A stretch of 30,427 bases of DNA from Clostridiaceae bacterium (GTDB taxonomy: Bacteria > Bacillota > Clostridia > Oscillospirales > Butyricicoccaceae), in the NCBI GenBank assembly GCA_018383195.1, contig JAGZOP010000022.1, positions 1 to 30,427 on the forward strand. The letters run 5' to 3'. The translations under genes and the position numbers were made by a program. The notes below the pieces were generated by a model. That model saw only the letters and a list, made by a program, of their open reading frames with translations. It had not been told where the DNA came from and did no database searches. The first letter of the stretch is position 1, and each line of letters starts with the position of its first letter. Shown piece by piece: positions 1-6,385 of this stretch.

Positions 1-87
1 AATCAACCTACGGACGCAGAAAAACGGCGTGACCTTTCGGTCACACCGTCTTCTGTCCCTGTTCGTAGCCAAATAGTTACTTGTCAC
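1..87 (-). other. Structured RNA at window edge, possible 5' end of a group II intron
   Basis: The minus strand folds into a long imperfect hairpin spanning 8-70. The innermost stem GTGACC/GGTCAC is closed by a GAAA tetraloop at 35-38, and stacked outer arms include ACGG/CCGT, AGAA/TTCT and CTACG/CGTAG. It lies where the VirB4-N-like protein loses its family-like sequence. If the boundary is at 87, the insert begins GTGACAAG, near but not identical to the GUGYG start of group II introns. A GNRA-capped stem close to the 5' end fits domain I of such introns. The element leaves the window, so no intron-encoded protein or domain V can be seen. It could instead be the end of another mobile element. 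Confidence 0.35.
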
Positions 88-564
88 TATTAAGCCTTGG
101 TCTTCCAGGCTTTTCTGAACCCGTGAGAGTTGGGTGCGGAAGTCGGCGTCCTGATCATCCCGGAAGCGGATCAGGACAAAAAACTCACGGGCAGTCGCCA
201 TTTGCACCTGTAGCCGGTCCAGGGAACGGGCATCCGCCTCCAGCAGTCGGCTGATCACGGGAAGTTCCTCCATGGCCGCGCGTTCCCGATAGTAACGCTT
301 GTTGTCCTCGAAGGACTCCTTAGAGTTGAGGGCCAGCATCTCGATCTCCGTCTGGCCCTTGAGGACAGTCATCAGGGCATAGATCCGTCCGCCCACCGCC
401 TCCGGCGGCTGCACAGAGAGGTTTGTAGGCTTCACGGAAAAGAAGGCCAGCATACCGCGGGATGTCTTGAGTCCGTAATCGCTGATGTCGTTAATCCCAA
501 TCAGCTGGCGGGTTGTTTCTTTTTTCTGTGCCGCTGCCTTTTCTTTTTTTCTGCTCATACTCAT
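1..564 (-). CDS. VirB4-N-terminal-like conjugation protein (partial, probably interrupted)
   Basis: The ATG at 564 follows an AGAGGTG ribosome-binding site and lies just after the prgI stop, so the two are probably translationally coupled. The protein starts MSMSRKKEK and runs about 159 residues through segments such as SDYGLKTSRGMLAFFSV and REFFVLIRFRDDQDADF, which resemble the membrane-proximal N-terminal part of VirB4/TraE proteins that follow PrgI in Gram-positive conjugative elements. No Walker motif lies in this part. After LEDQG, near position 90, the reading frame stays open to the window edge, but the residues become Arg/Cys-rich and the DNA becomes a strong hairpin. The natural C-terminus is therefore probably displaced by an insertion. 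The transfer role is inferred from gene order. Confidence 0.6.
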   Translation of the reverse strand, partial: MSMSRKKEKAAAQKKETTRQLIGINDISDYGLKTSRGMLAFFSVKPTNLSVQPPEAVGGRIYALMTVLKGQTEIEMLALNSKESFEDNKRYYRERAAMEELPVISRLLEADARSLDRLQVQMATAREFFVLIRFRDDQDADFRTQLSRVQKSLEDQGLIVTSNYLATNRDRRRCDRKVTPFFCVRRLI

Positions 565-566
565 AA

Positions 567-848
567 TCACCTCTGATTCTGAATTGTCTTGGTCATCCCC
601 CAAGAATAGCTTTGCTGCTGGAGGAGAAAGTAGCGAACCGCATAACGCAGAAAGTCCAGAATGCTGGTGTCGTCCATACGAATGGAAAGGAATGCGTATG
701 CGGCAGTCAGCACGATAGGGACAAAGAAGCCGAGTTGTGAGAGCGCAAAGACAGAGATCAAACTGCCGATACCGATGATGGCGAGATCCCGCAGCGCCCA
801 CAGCCAGAGTGTGGCTTTGGATTTCAGATTATCGGGATAAATGTACAT
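567..848 (-). CDS. prgI: PrgI family conjugal transfer membrane protein
   Basis: This 93-residue protein has two closely spaced hydrophobic segments, at about residues 14-33 and 38-58, and ends with a basic, Gln-rich tail. That is the usual size and shape of PrgI-type proteins encoded just before VirB4 in Firmicute type IV secretion systems, where they form part of the inner-membrane complex with the VirB4 ATPase. The start ATG at 848 has TGAGGTG seven bases upstream, overlapping the stop of the previous gene. The next gene starts three bases after this stop. The family call rests on length, topology and position; no catalytic residues are expected. Confidence 0.75.
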   Translation of the reverse strand: MYIYPDNLKSKATLWLWALRDLAIIGIGSLISVFALSQLGFFVPIVLTAAYAFLSIRMDDTSILDFLRYAVRYFLLQQQSYSWGMTKTIQNQR

Positions 849-856
849 GTTTCACC

Positions 857-1405
857 TCACATCGTCATGCTCATTCCAAACCCCTGTTCATCCTGTTCGG
901 GGTCGAATTCCTGATCCTGCACTTCGTCCGGGCCTTGTTCCATCGACCAAGATTGGAGTTCCTGGGTCACCAACCCCACAACGAAGGCCCGTTTGGATAC
1001 GCCATTGTGTGCCTCTACATACTGCTCAACGCGGTGGAAAAGAGATTCGGGCATAGCAATTGCCAGCGTCCGTTCTTTCTTATTGTCCTGAAGGGTCGCA
1101 TCCTGGAGCGGTTCCTCGCCCTGCTCCCACTGGTCCAATGCCTGATTCAGAAGGCTCTGGACAAGGGCTTTTTGTGTGAGGGGCGAATGAGCATCCAGGT
1201 AGGACTTCAGCTGCTGAAACATGTTCTCTGAGATCTGGACGGCCAGAGTACGCTGTTCCTGCTTCGCTGTGGTAGGCTGGTCCAGATAGGCGGTGAGTAC
1301 CTTGGTGAGGTACTCACCGTTCGTCATTTCAGGGTCCTTGCCCTCCATCAGCCGCTTGTGAAGCGACTCGGGGATTAATCCGCAGAGGTTTTTCATCGGT
1401 TCCAT
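857..1405 (-). CDS. Protein with three ribbon-helix-helix-like repeats
   Basis: The ATG at 1405 is preferred because AAAGGAGA lies eight bases upstream; an upstream ATG at 1423 lacks a site. The 182-residue product has three diverged copies of one unit: a short strand (LCGLIP, TLAVQI, TLAIAM), a helix (PESLHKRL, ENMFQQL, PESLFHRV) and a second helix (YLTKVLTAYL, ALVQSLLNQAL, AFVVGLVTQEL). This order is that of CopG/Arc-type ribbon-helix-helix DNA-binding proteins, which normally carry one copy per chain. An acidic linker then leads to the C-terminal GMSMTM, the Met-rich tail shared with other proteins here. A regulatory role in the transfer operon, perhaps autoregulation, is inference. The strand residues are not basic enough to be sure of DNA binding. 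Confidence 0.6.
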   Translation of the reverse strand: MEPMKNLCGLIPESLHKRLMEGKDPEMTNGEYLTKVLTAYLDQPTTAKQEQRTLAVQISENMFQQLKSYLDAHSPLTQKALVQSLLNQALDQWEQGEEPLQDATLQDNKKERTLAIAMPESLFHRVEQYVEAHNGVSKRAFVVGLVTQELQSWSMEQGPDEVQDQEFDPEQDEQGFGMSMTM

Positions 1406-1429
1406 GATTGCATCTCCTTTCATAATAAT

Positions 1430-1933
1430 TCAAGCTGTTTGTGCTGTGATCGCCCACGCGATTCCTTGCAAAACATAGTCGACACAAGGAATCGCCACAG
1501 AGTTGCCCAGTGCTTTATAGCGCGCGGAGTCGGAGGCACCCTCGATATCAGTCCAACCATCCGGGAACCCTTGCAGGCGCTCACATTCCAGCGGGGTCAG
1601 GCGTCGGATCAGGAGAACCAGTGTTTCATTTTCTGGCTTTGAATCGTTCTGCGCCTCGCCAAGATTCATAACCAAATCGGTCGCATCCTTGTGTTGGCGT
1701 GCGCTCTGTGTGCTGGCTACATCATCGTCTTTGAATACATCCACGCGCTGTCGGCTGAACACGGCATGATGATCGGTGGCGGTAAGGGTGTAGGCTATGC
1801 CTTGTTGATACCCAATTCCGTTTCCGCCATTCATGGGTTGACGGTCTATCGCATTGCCGGTAATGCAAAAAGTGTCATCTCTCTGCGCCACGAGTGGAAC
1901 ATTGTTTCCGCCCGTACCGTAGCGTGCAGACAT
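1430..1933 (-). pseudogene. C-terminal fragment of cytosine-5 DNA methyltransferase (motifs IX-X), cut off by a stop codon
   Basis: This piece continues the frame of the upstream methyltransferase beta frame after an in-frame TAG at 1961-1963. It carries motif IX (RRLTPLECERLQGFPDGW) and motif X (YKALGNSVAIP), both needed for cofactor binding and folding in C5 methyltransferases. The sequence across the stop reads HGIDAR-stop-TGPHKVAPTMSARYG, and a parallel upstream segment reads QDTRFLGP, so one residue after Arg, probably Tyr, has become a stop by a single base change. ATG codons occur after the stop (first at 1933), but none has a clear ribosome-binding site. Unless TAG is read through or the piece reassembles as a separate subunit, the enzyme is probably inactive. 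Confidence 0.6.
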
Positions 1934-1960
1934 TGTCGGCGCGACCTTATGGGGACCAGT

Positions 1961-3109
1961 CTACCGAGCGTCAATCCCATGGTTTTCAAAAAGTGTTGGC
2001 GTTTCCGCTTCCCGCTCAGCGACAACCAGAGGTTGATTATTTCCCCCCATGCCAAAGGTAGCAGATACTGTCTGCGCCGCATTGACTGGCCCCAGGAAAC
2101 GGGTATCTTGGCCATGGTTATCAAAAACCAGCGGCTGATGTCCATGTTCCTGTGCGCGAAGTGTTCCAGTAACATCCTCACTGCAAGCCATCGCACTGCC
2201 GCCCTGGTCGTTAAGGCAGAGAATTGAGGGCATGCAATTTCCGCTGGCGGTTCCTTTCAGCGTAGGCGCAACCTCCTCGCCGTATCCAATACTTCCCGCT
2301 GAGGAACCTGCGCCCGCAGAAAAACCAGCTGTCAGAATACATGGATAGCCCTGTCCAGCCTGACCGCCACCGCCGCTGAGTGAGGTATGGCGTTCCGGTG
2401 AGAGGAAACAATCTCCGTTACCTTTAGCAGTTATGCCTGCAACAAAAGTCTGCTGTTTCATTCCAGGCTGCGCTCCGAGTGCAGCGGCCACATCGTGGAG
2501 ATCACGCACCTCATCTCTTTGATTTGCGGCAAAGGCGACCACAGGTCCGCCTGTGACAAAAGTTTGCATTTGCATATTTGTGGTCGCCATGAGTGCGCCG
2601 GAAACTCCGTGCAAATCAATACCTTCATCTCTTTGATTAATGTGGTAGGCTTTTAAATCAGATACTTCCTGACTTACTGCCATCACTCCTGCCTGTACCT
2701 GCAAAGCCTGTTTGAGTTGGAATGGAAGTTCCTTCCCTCTGGCATCCGCTCGGCGCAGGATTCCCAAGCAGGCTGTCCTGCTCAAATAGTATTTGTGGGG
2801 CGGATCGTCCTGCAAAATCTGCGACAAGGAAGATTCTTTTGCGACGCTGGGCGACACCCCAGTACTGAGCGTCCATGACACGCCAAGCCAGGCTGAATTG
2901 ATCTCCCAGAATGATTGCCCCAGCAGATTCCCATGTCCCGGAGTCAGGTCGAGGCACTGAACAGGTACTGTCTTTAACTCTAACAATTTCCTCCAAGACA
3001 ATACGGAAGTCCTCGCCTTTTGGGGTTCCGCTGGAGAAGGCTCCGGGTACATTCTCCCAGCACATATATCGAGGTCGAACAGCGTGAGCTGTTCTACCGC
3101 GTCGCTCAT
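1961..3109 (-). CDS. Second (beta) frame of a split cytosine-5 DNA methyltransferase, ending at a premature TAG
   Basis: This frame overlaps the alpha subunit by about 450 bases in the +1 frame. GAGGG sits seven bases before the ATG at 3109, giving MSDAVEQLTLFDLD. It passes through KYYLSRTACLGILRRA and then a long Gly/Thr-rich variable region with two copies of a unit like NQRDE-x-x-DLH-x-V-x-x-AL, each ending QTFV. Such variable regions lie between motif VIII and motifs IX-X in phage-type C5 methyltransferases. The frame ends at TAG 1961-1963, before motifs IX and X. M.AquI is a known C5 methyltransferase made as two chains from overlapping genes, a precedent for this layout. Whether the overlap is translated from the internal start, by frameshifting, or not at all is unknown. 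Confidence 0.55.
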   Translation of the reverse strand: MSDAVEQLTLFDLDICAGRMYPEPSPAEPQKARTSVLSWRKLLELKTVPVQCLDLTPGHGNLLGQSFWEINSAWLGVSWTLSTGVSPSVAKESSLSQILQDDPPHKYYLSRTACLGILRRADARGKELPFQLKQALQVQAGVMAVSQEVSDLKAYHINQRDEGIDLHGVSGALMATTNMQMQTFVTGGPVVAFAANQRDEVRDLHDVAAALGAQPGMKQQTFVAGITAKGNGDCFLSPERHTSLSGGGGQAGQGYPCILTAGFSAGAGSSAGSIGYGEEVAPTLKGTASGNCMPSILCLNDQGGSAMACSEDVTGTLRAQEHGHQPLVFDNHGQDTRFLGPVNAAQTVSATFGMGGNNQPLVVAEREAETPTLFENHGIDAR

Positions 3110-3425
3110 CTGCATCCCTCATTTCTTTTACAATTCTGATCTGCTCCATAAACAGGCCGGACCGAGCCCCGGCAAGACCAGCTCTGGCCCCCGCCACGCT
3201 GAGATCTTGGCAGGGTGAGCCGCCGGTGATGATGTCCACCGGTGGCAGATCGGCGCCGTTGAGTTTTGTGATATCCCCGACATGGAGCATATCCGGGAAT
3301 CTCAATCGAGTGACTTCAATGGGAAACGGTTCGATTTCGCTGGCCCACAGCGGGGTTATGCCGTTATGGATCGCTGCCAGAGGAAAACCACCAATCCCAT
3401 CGAAGAGACTCCCCATGGTGGGCAT
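2658..3425 (-). CDS. Cytosine-5 DNA methyltransferase, catalytic (alpha) part
   Basis: This 255-residue protein holds the catalytic half of a C5 methyltransferase, which moves a methyl group from S-adenosylmethionine to cytosine. Visible motifs are I (GSLFDGIGG, residues 5-13), IV with the catalytic Cys (GGSPCQDLS, Cys72), VI (ENVPG, about 124-128) and VIII (QRRKRIFLVA, about 190). Motifs IX and X are missing from this frame and occur downstream in the +1 frame. The start overlaps the DUF4406 stop as TGATG, so translation is coupled. On an ICE such an enzyme probably protects the element's DNA from host restriction. Target sequence and activity cannot be told; the complementary C-terminal part is broken here. 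Confidence 0.8.
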   Translation of the reverse strand: MPTMGSLFDGIGGFPLAAIHNGITPLWASEIEPFPIEVTRLRFPDMLHVGDITKLNGADLPPVDIITGGSPCQDLSVAGARAGLAGARSGLFMEQIRIVKEMRDADERRGRTAHAVRPRYMCWENVPGAFSSGTPKGEDFRIVLEEIVRVKDSTCSVPRPDSGTWESAGAIILGDQFSLAWRVMDAQYWGVAQRRKRIFLVADFAGRSAPQILFEQDSLLGNPAPSGCQREGTSIPTQTGFAGTGRSDGSKSGSI

Positions 3426-3814
3426 CAGGTCATTCCCAGTCCCTGCCCTGAAGCAGTGACCTGCTCCATCTCAGCGGGCAGCTGTTCTTTCTGAATTTCG
3501 TGAGCACCGATGTTCTTTACTGGAATGCTCAGGTGATTGGCCTCGGAAATTTCCCGTGCCATGCCGGAACTAATCCTGTCACCGCACACCCATAGTTCAT
3601 CACACCGCCGCAGAAGCTGTTGTCCAAGCCGGAGACCAAGCTCTCGCTCTGCGGGATCACTGTCATCCAGCATCTGTGGATACAGAAGGTGGACCGCAAT
3701 CGGAATATATCCCTGATGGATTGCATAGCGGCAGGCTCTCCGTGCAAAGGCTACATTTTTCTCGATGTCTCCAGCATAAGGCGAGGCAATATAAATCAAC
3801 TTGCTTTCTCTCAT
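3425..3814 (-). CDS. DUF4406 protein, nucleoside deoxyribosyltransferase-like fold
   Basis: This 129-residue protein begins MRESKLIYIASPYAG and continues with KNVAFARRACRYAIHQGYIPIAVHLLYPQ, DELWVCGDRISSGMAREI and an alternating strand/helix pattern. It fits DUF4406, a Rossmann-like family related to nucleoside 2-deoxyribosyltransferases and common on phages and mobile elements. Its reaction is not established. The ATG overlaps the VirB6-like stop by four bases (ATGA), and its stop overlaps the methyltransferase start, so it is made together with both. Placement beside a DNA methyltransferase suggests nucleotide or DNA modification chemistry, which is inference. After the core comes a Glu/Gln-rich linker and the terminal GLGMT, one of the shared C-terminal tails. 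Confidence 0.75.
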   Translation of the reverse strand: MRESKLIYIASPYAGDIEKNVAFARRACRYAIHQGYIPIAVHLLYPQMLDDSDPAERELGLRLGQQLLRRCDELWVCGDRISSGMAREISEANHLSIPVKNIGAHEIQKEQLPAEMEQVTASGQGLGMT

Positions 3815-4719
3815 TTTGCCGCCGCCCCCACTGTCTGAACAACTGTCCGAGTGGTGTTGACCGCCGTCTGCGCGGCATAGACTGCCGACATGATGTTGGC
3901 GCGGGTCGAGGTATCTAAGCCAAAAGCCCCACAGATCCGAGGCACCTCACCAGCAGAAAGCATGAGTCCCAAGCCGAGGAGCGCGTGGTCTTTTAGAACC
4001 ATAAGTCCGGCAGTTAGAATCGTAGCCTGTAAAAAAGTCGTGAGACACAGGCCGATGATCTGCTTACACCACTGCACAAATCCATCCATGTAACCACGAG
4101 GTACAGAGAACATATACAGTGAACCAACCGCAATTTGGATGAGCAGGATGCCACCTCGTTTAAGATTAGAAAAGAAGCACTTGATGATGGCGTAGCCCAT
4201 CATGATAATGATAAAGATGACCATGATAGGGCTGGTGATACTACCGATACCACCGAAGACGCCGGAGGATGCTACCGACCCAATATCAACTTCCTGCAAA
4301 GAAGTGATGATATCTGTGGAGAGTACATCAAATCCTTCGCCATATCCTGTGATCCCAGCGGTCAAGCTGGCCTGCAAGGTAACAGAGAGTTTATAAAGCT
4401 CCACTGGCACCAGTGTAAAACAGCCCACGGCCATAAATCCCTTGATGGCATTGAGGGCGGCGTCTTTCACATTTGCTCGGCCGGTTTGACACTCGATTCC
4501 CACTTCGAATACAGCGACAACCAGACCGACGCCATACAATGCCCAGCCCAGATAAGAAAAGAAGAGAACGATGGACTGCACCCACTCCATATCAAAGAGT
4601 TCCACGCCCATGTTTCCCATAGCTGCAAAGAAATTGCCAAAAAAGCCTACGAGCTGACTGTAGATCCAGTCAATGAGTTGGTCCATCAGTCCGCCAAGGA
4701 AAAAGTCTAAAATAAACAT
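3811..4719 (-). CDS. VirB6/TrbL-like conjugation channel protein
   Basis: This 302-residue polytopic membrane protein has hydrophobic segments near residues 15-35, 48-70, 92-112, 160-185, 190-210 and 220-250. A Gly-rich stretch (SSGVFGGIGSITSP) precedes the central pair, and the soluble end is rich in Ala and Thr. This is the profile of the TrbL/VirB6 family, which forms the inner-membrane channel of type IV secretion systems. In Tn1549-like elements this protein is encoded just upstream of PrgI and VirB4; here three or four extra genes lie between. The ATG at 4719 follows AAAGAGGTGAT. The 130-base gap upstream holds only a hairpin of opposite orientation. Confidence 0.75.
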   Translation of the reverse strand: MFILDFFLGGLMDQLIDWIYSQLVGFFGNFFAAMGNMGVELFDMEWVQSIVLFFSYLGWALYGVGLVVAVFEVGIECQTGRANVKDAALNAIKGFMAVGCFTLVPVELYKLSVTLQASLTAGITGYGEGFDVLSTDIITSLQEVDIGSVASSGVFGGIGSITSPIMVIFIIIMMGYAIIKCFFSNLKRGGILLIQIAVGSLYMFSVPRGYMDGFVQWCKQIIGLCLTTFLQATILTAGLMVLKDHALLGLGLMLSAGEVPRICGAFGLDTSTRANIMSAVYAAQTAVNTTRTVVQTVGAAAK

Positions 4720-4792
4720 CTGGTCGTATCACCTCTTTCTGAAAAAGGAGAGGCCGTGCCAGTGGTGATTTTTGACTCCTGACCAAAAGGCG

Positions 4793-4829
4793 CAGGGGCC
4801 GTGACTGAGCACGGCCCCTGTTTTTGTTT
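4793..4829 (+). terminator. Intrinsic terminator pointing against the operon
   Basis: An 11-bp perfect stem (CAGGGGCCGTG/CACGGCCCCTG, 4793-4803 and 4810-4820) with a six-base loop is followed on the plus strand by TTTTTGTTT. On the minus strand it is preceded by A's and lacks a U-tract. It therefore looks like a terminator for plus-strand (antisense) transcription inside a minus-strand operon. In the sense mRNA it could instead act as a processing or stability stem. The gap 4720-4849 holds nothing else that I can support. Confidence 0.65.
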
Positions 4830-4849
4830 ACTTCCCGGAGTTTTAGTGG

Positions 4850-5278
4850 TCAGCACATCTGAGGAATATTCTCCTGCGCTTCCTCCTGGTTCTGAAATAT
4901 CTGCAGATACTCATCCACAACGCCAACCAGAAGTTTGTAATCTGCCTGTTCCGGCTGGTACACATACCAGCTAACTTTCCCATAATCGTCCCAAAGATGA
5001 GGGATCACCCCATCCGAAAAGTTAGGGTTGCTGACCATTTTCTTTCCCAGCAAATCACCAAAACGGAGAATGTTGATATCTACTGCACCGTCAATCCGGT
5101 TTAACACGGTCAGTTTGAGCGCGTTGTACTGGTTGGCGATGTTCAGAGAAACAAATTCCAGCTTGGCTCGCAGCTCTGGGGCAACCTGAATATATGCGGC
5201 CCTGCCCACATAGGTGGTATGCGCTGCTTCCTTACTCTGCGAAAGGATTTTTTTCAGTTCCATCTCAAATGCATTCAT
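4850..5278 (-). CDS. Conserved-context protein of unknown function in the transfer operon
   Basis: I do not recognise this family. The ATG at 5278 is chosen because GGAGGTG lies 11 bases upstream; an in-frame GTG at 5335 would add 19 residues. The 142-residue product is soluble, with no signal peptide or membrane segment. It has an amphipathic start (MNAFEMELKKIL), a middle part with SLNIANQYNALKLTVLNRIDG and an aromatic region (DDYGKVSWYVYQPEQADY). It ends in a Gln/Glu-rich stretch and IPQMC, a weak version of the shared C-terminal Met tail. It sits between the DUF3852-like and VirB6-like genes, so a part in conjugation or its control is possible but unproven. Confidence 0.6.
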   Translation of the reverse strand: MNAFEMELKKILSQSKEAAHTTYVGRAAYIQVAPELRAKLEFVSLNIANQYNALKLTVLNRIDGAVDINILRFGDLLGKKMVSNPNFSDGVIPHLWDDYGKVSWYVYQPEQADYKLLVGVVDEYLQIFQNQEEAQENIPQMC

Positions 5279-5344
5279 GGTTTGCTTGACACCTCCACAT
5301 TCCTTTTCGACCATGTCATACCGTTTTCGGACCACCTCATTGAC

Positions 5345-5686
5345 TCACATCCCCAGAATGGTCCACACATAGGTGGGGGCGGTCAGCGTGAACAAGAGGC
5401 AGGCAAAGAGGATTGCGGGTGCTGTCCATTCGAACTGGCCATGCTTGCGGTAGTCGAAGTAGGCCATACCCAGCTTGGCGAAGAAGAATACTGCAAGGAT
5501 CAGATCAATGACCGGGAAAACGACATTGTTTACAACCGTCTTGATCTGATCCGATGCATCGTTCCAGGTACCTTCAATGGCACCCGCCACATCGCCGGTG
5601 CCGGCGGCAAAGGCCGTGGTACTGAGCAGGCAAACTGCCAGCAGGAGGATCAGAAACATGCAGAAGAACTTTTTGTACTTGGACAT
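5345..5686 (-). CDS. DUF3852-like small exported membrane protein of the transfer apparatus
   Basis: The start at 5686 is chosen because AAAGGTGG lies six bases upstream. The 113-residue product has a signal peptide (MSKYKKFF, hydrophobic core, cleavage after TTAFA near residue 27). A short polar part with TVVNNVVFPVID follows, then two membrane segments separated by a basic loop (YFDYRKHGQFEW). Size and order match DUF3852-type proteins of Clostridial conjugative elements. The two-helix topology with a signal peptide also resembles VirB2-type conjugative pilins, but that is inference. It ends TILGM. The gene starts a group with the VirB6-like protein downstream; position 5687-5788 upstream shows no clear promoter. 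Confidence 0.65.
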   Translation of the reverse strand: MSKYKKFFCMFLILLLAVCLLSTTAFAAGTGDVAGAIEGTWNDASDQIKTVVNNVVFPVIDLILAVFFFAKLGMAYFDYRKHGQFEWTAPAILFACLLFTLTAPTYVWTILGM

Positions 5687-5788
5687 AAAAAACCACCTTT
5701 CTTTTGGAAAGAAAGGCCGTAGAATGCAATCCAAGACATTAAATTAAGGCAGGCTGTGGAGCTGCATCCCACGGCCCGCTTTACGGAA

Positions 5789-5893
5789 TTACATGGATAT
5801 CGACATATCTTTTTCTATTTCATTCACAGCATTTTGCGTATCCTCCTTCTGATTCTGATCCTCAATCTCGGCAATCAAGTAAGTCAGCCAAAC
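5789..5893 (-). pseudogene. Orphan C-terminal gene fragment ending in the shared tail
   Basis: An open frame of 34 residues begins right after the stop of the next gene upstream. It has no ATG or GTG near a ribosome-binding site. It reads VWLTYLIAEIEDQNQ, then a Glu/Asn/Asp-rich stretch, and ends EKDMSISM-stop. The look is that of the end of a larger accessory protein whose front was deleted. The adjacent gene ends LSISM, but the shared SISM is written with different codons (TCG ATA TCC ATG here, TCC ATT TCT ATG there). The resemblance is therefore not a recent DNA duplication. A tiny translated peptide from a TTG codon cannot be ruled out. Confidence 0.5.
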
Positions 5894-5898
5894 TCAGT

Positions 5899-6372
5899 TT
5901 ACATAGAAATGGAAAGATTGACGCTCTGAATTTCTTCTGGTGCAAGTAAGGCTTTGACTTCAATGATTTCTGGCTCGGGCCAGAACTTCAGGTCGCCTCG
6001 AAATCCCAGCTTGAGATTACTGAAATTCTCGGCGGCCTTTAACAATTCCGGCGGGGTGCCAGGGGGCATTTCCTGCATCCAGCGGACCCACTCGCCGTTC
6101 TGATATCGCGGCTTCAAACGAAGAATCACATAGTCCTCCGGCTGAAATTTAGGATATCTGCCAATACTTCCGCCCAGTTTCACATAGGGTTTTCCCTCGA
6201 CCATAACGGTGGCCCGCATGAGCTCCAGTGTATCGTCCAGCGTTGAACAGAACCAACACTCCGCATCTCCCATGCGTTTGATCCTGCCATCTCGAAGAAT
6301 GGAGGCAAGGTTATCCCGCCGGGTGTAATGGAACAGTTCCTCGGGCCTGTCAGTTATACGGACATATCCCAT
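5899..6372 (-). CDS. Unknown small protein with a DarT/ART-like N-terminal motif
   Basis: The ATG at 6372 has AGGAGGTG seven bases upstream. The 157-residue protein starts MGYVRITDRPEELFHYTRRDNLASILRDGRI. The H-Y-T, then N-L-x-S-I-L, then G pattern resembles the NAD-binding start of DarT-type and related ADP-ribosyltransferase-fold proteins (family knowledge, weak match). Later parts (YVILRLKPRY, KFWPEPEIIEVKALLAPEEI) also fit a compact alpha/beta enzyme, but I see no full catalytic set. It follows the secreted 565-residue protein by 13 bases, so it is co-transcribed. It ends NLSISM, the shared tail. It could be a toxin-like, antirestriction or regulatory protein. Confidence 0.5.
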   Translation of the reverse strand: MGYVRITDRPEELFHYTRRDNLASILRDGRIKRMGDAECWFCSTLDDTLELMRATVMVEGKPYVKLGGSIGRYPKFQPEDYVILRLKPRYQNGEWVRWMQEMPPGTPPELLKAAENFSNLKLGFRGDLKFWPEPEIIEVKALLAPEEIQSVNLSISM

Positions 6373-6385
6373 GCGGCACCTCCTG

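Noticed and set aside
1961..2700. Direct repeats in the methyltransferase variable region as a CRISPR or DNA repeat array
   Set aside because: The two NQRDE-type units are in frame, diverged and inside coding sequence, typical of the variable region of phage-type C5 methyltransferases.
3811..4710. Long plus-strand open frames opposite the VirB6-like gene (for example 4135-4710)
   Set aside because: They have no ribosome-binding site, low-complexity composition and lie fully under a well-supported minus-strand membrane protein.
5279..5343. Short minus-strand frame (MRWSENG...) between the DUF3852-like gene and the next gene
   Set aside because: About 20 residues, no own ribosome-binding site and atypical composition; it may only reflect coupling sequence before the ATG at 5278.
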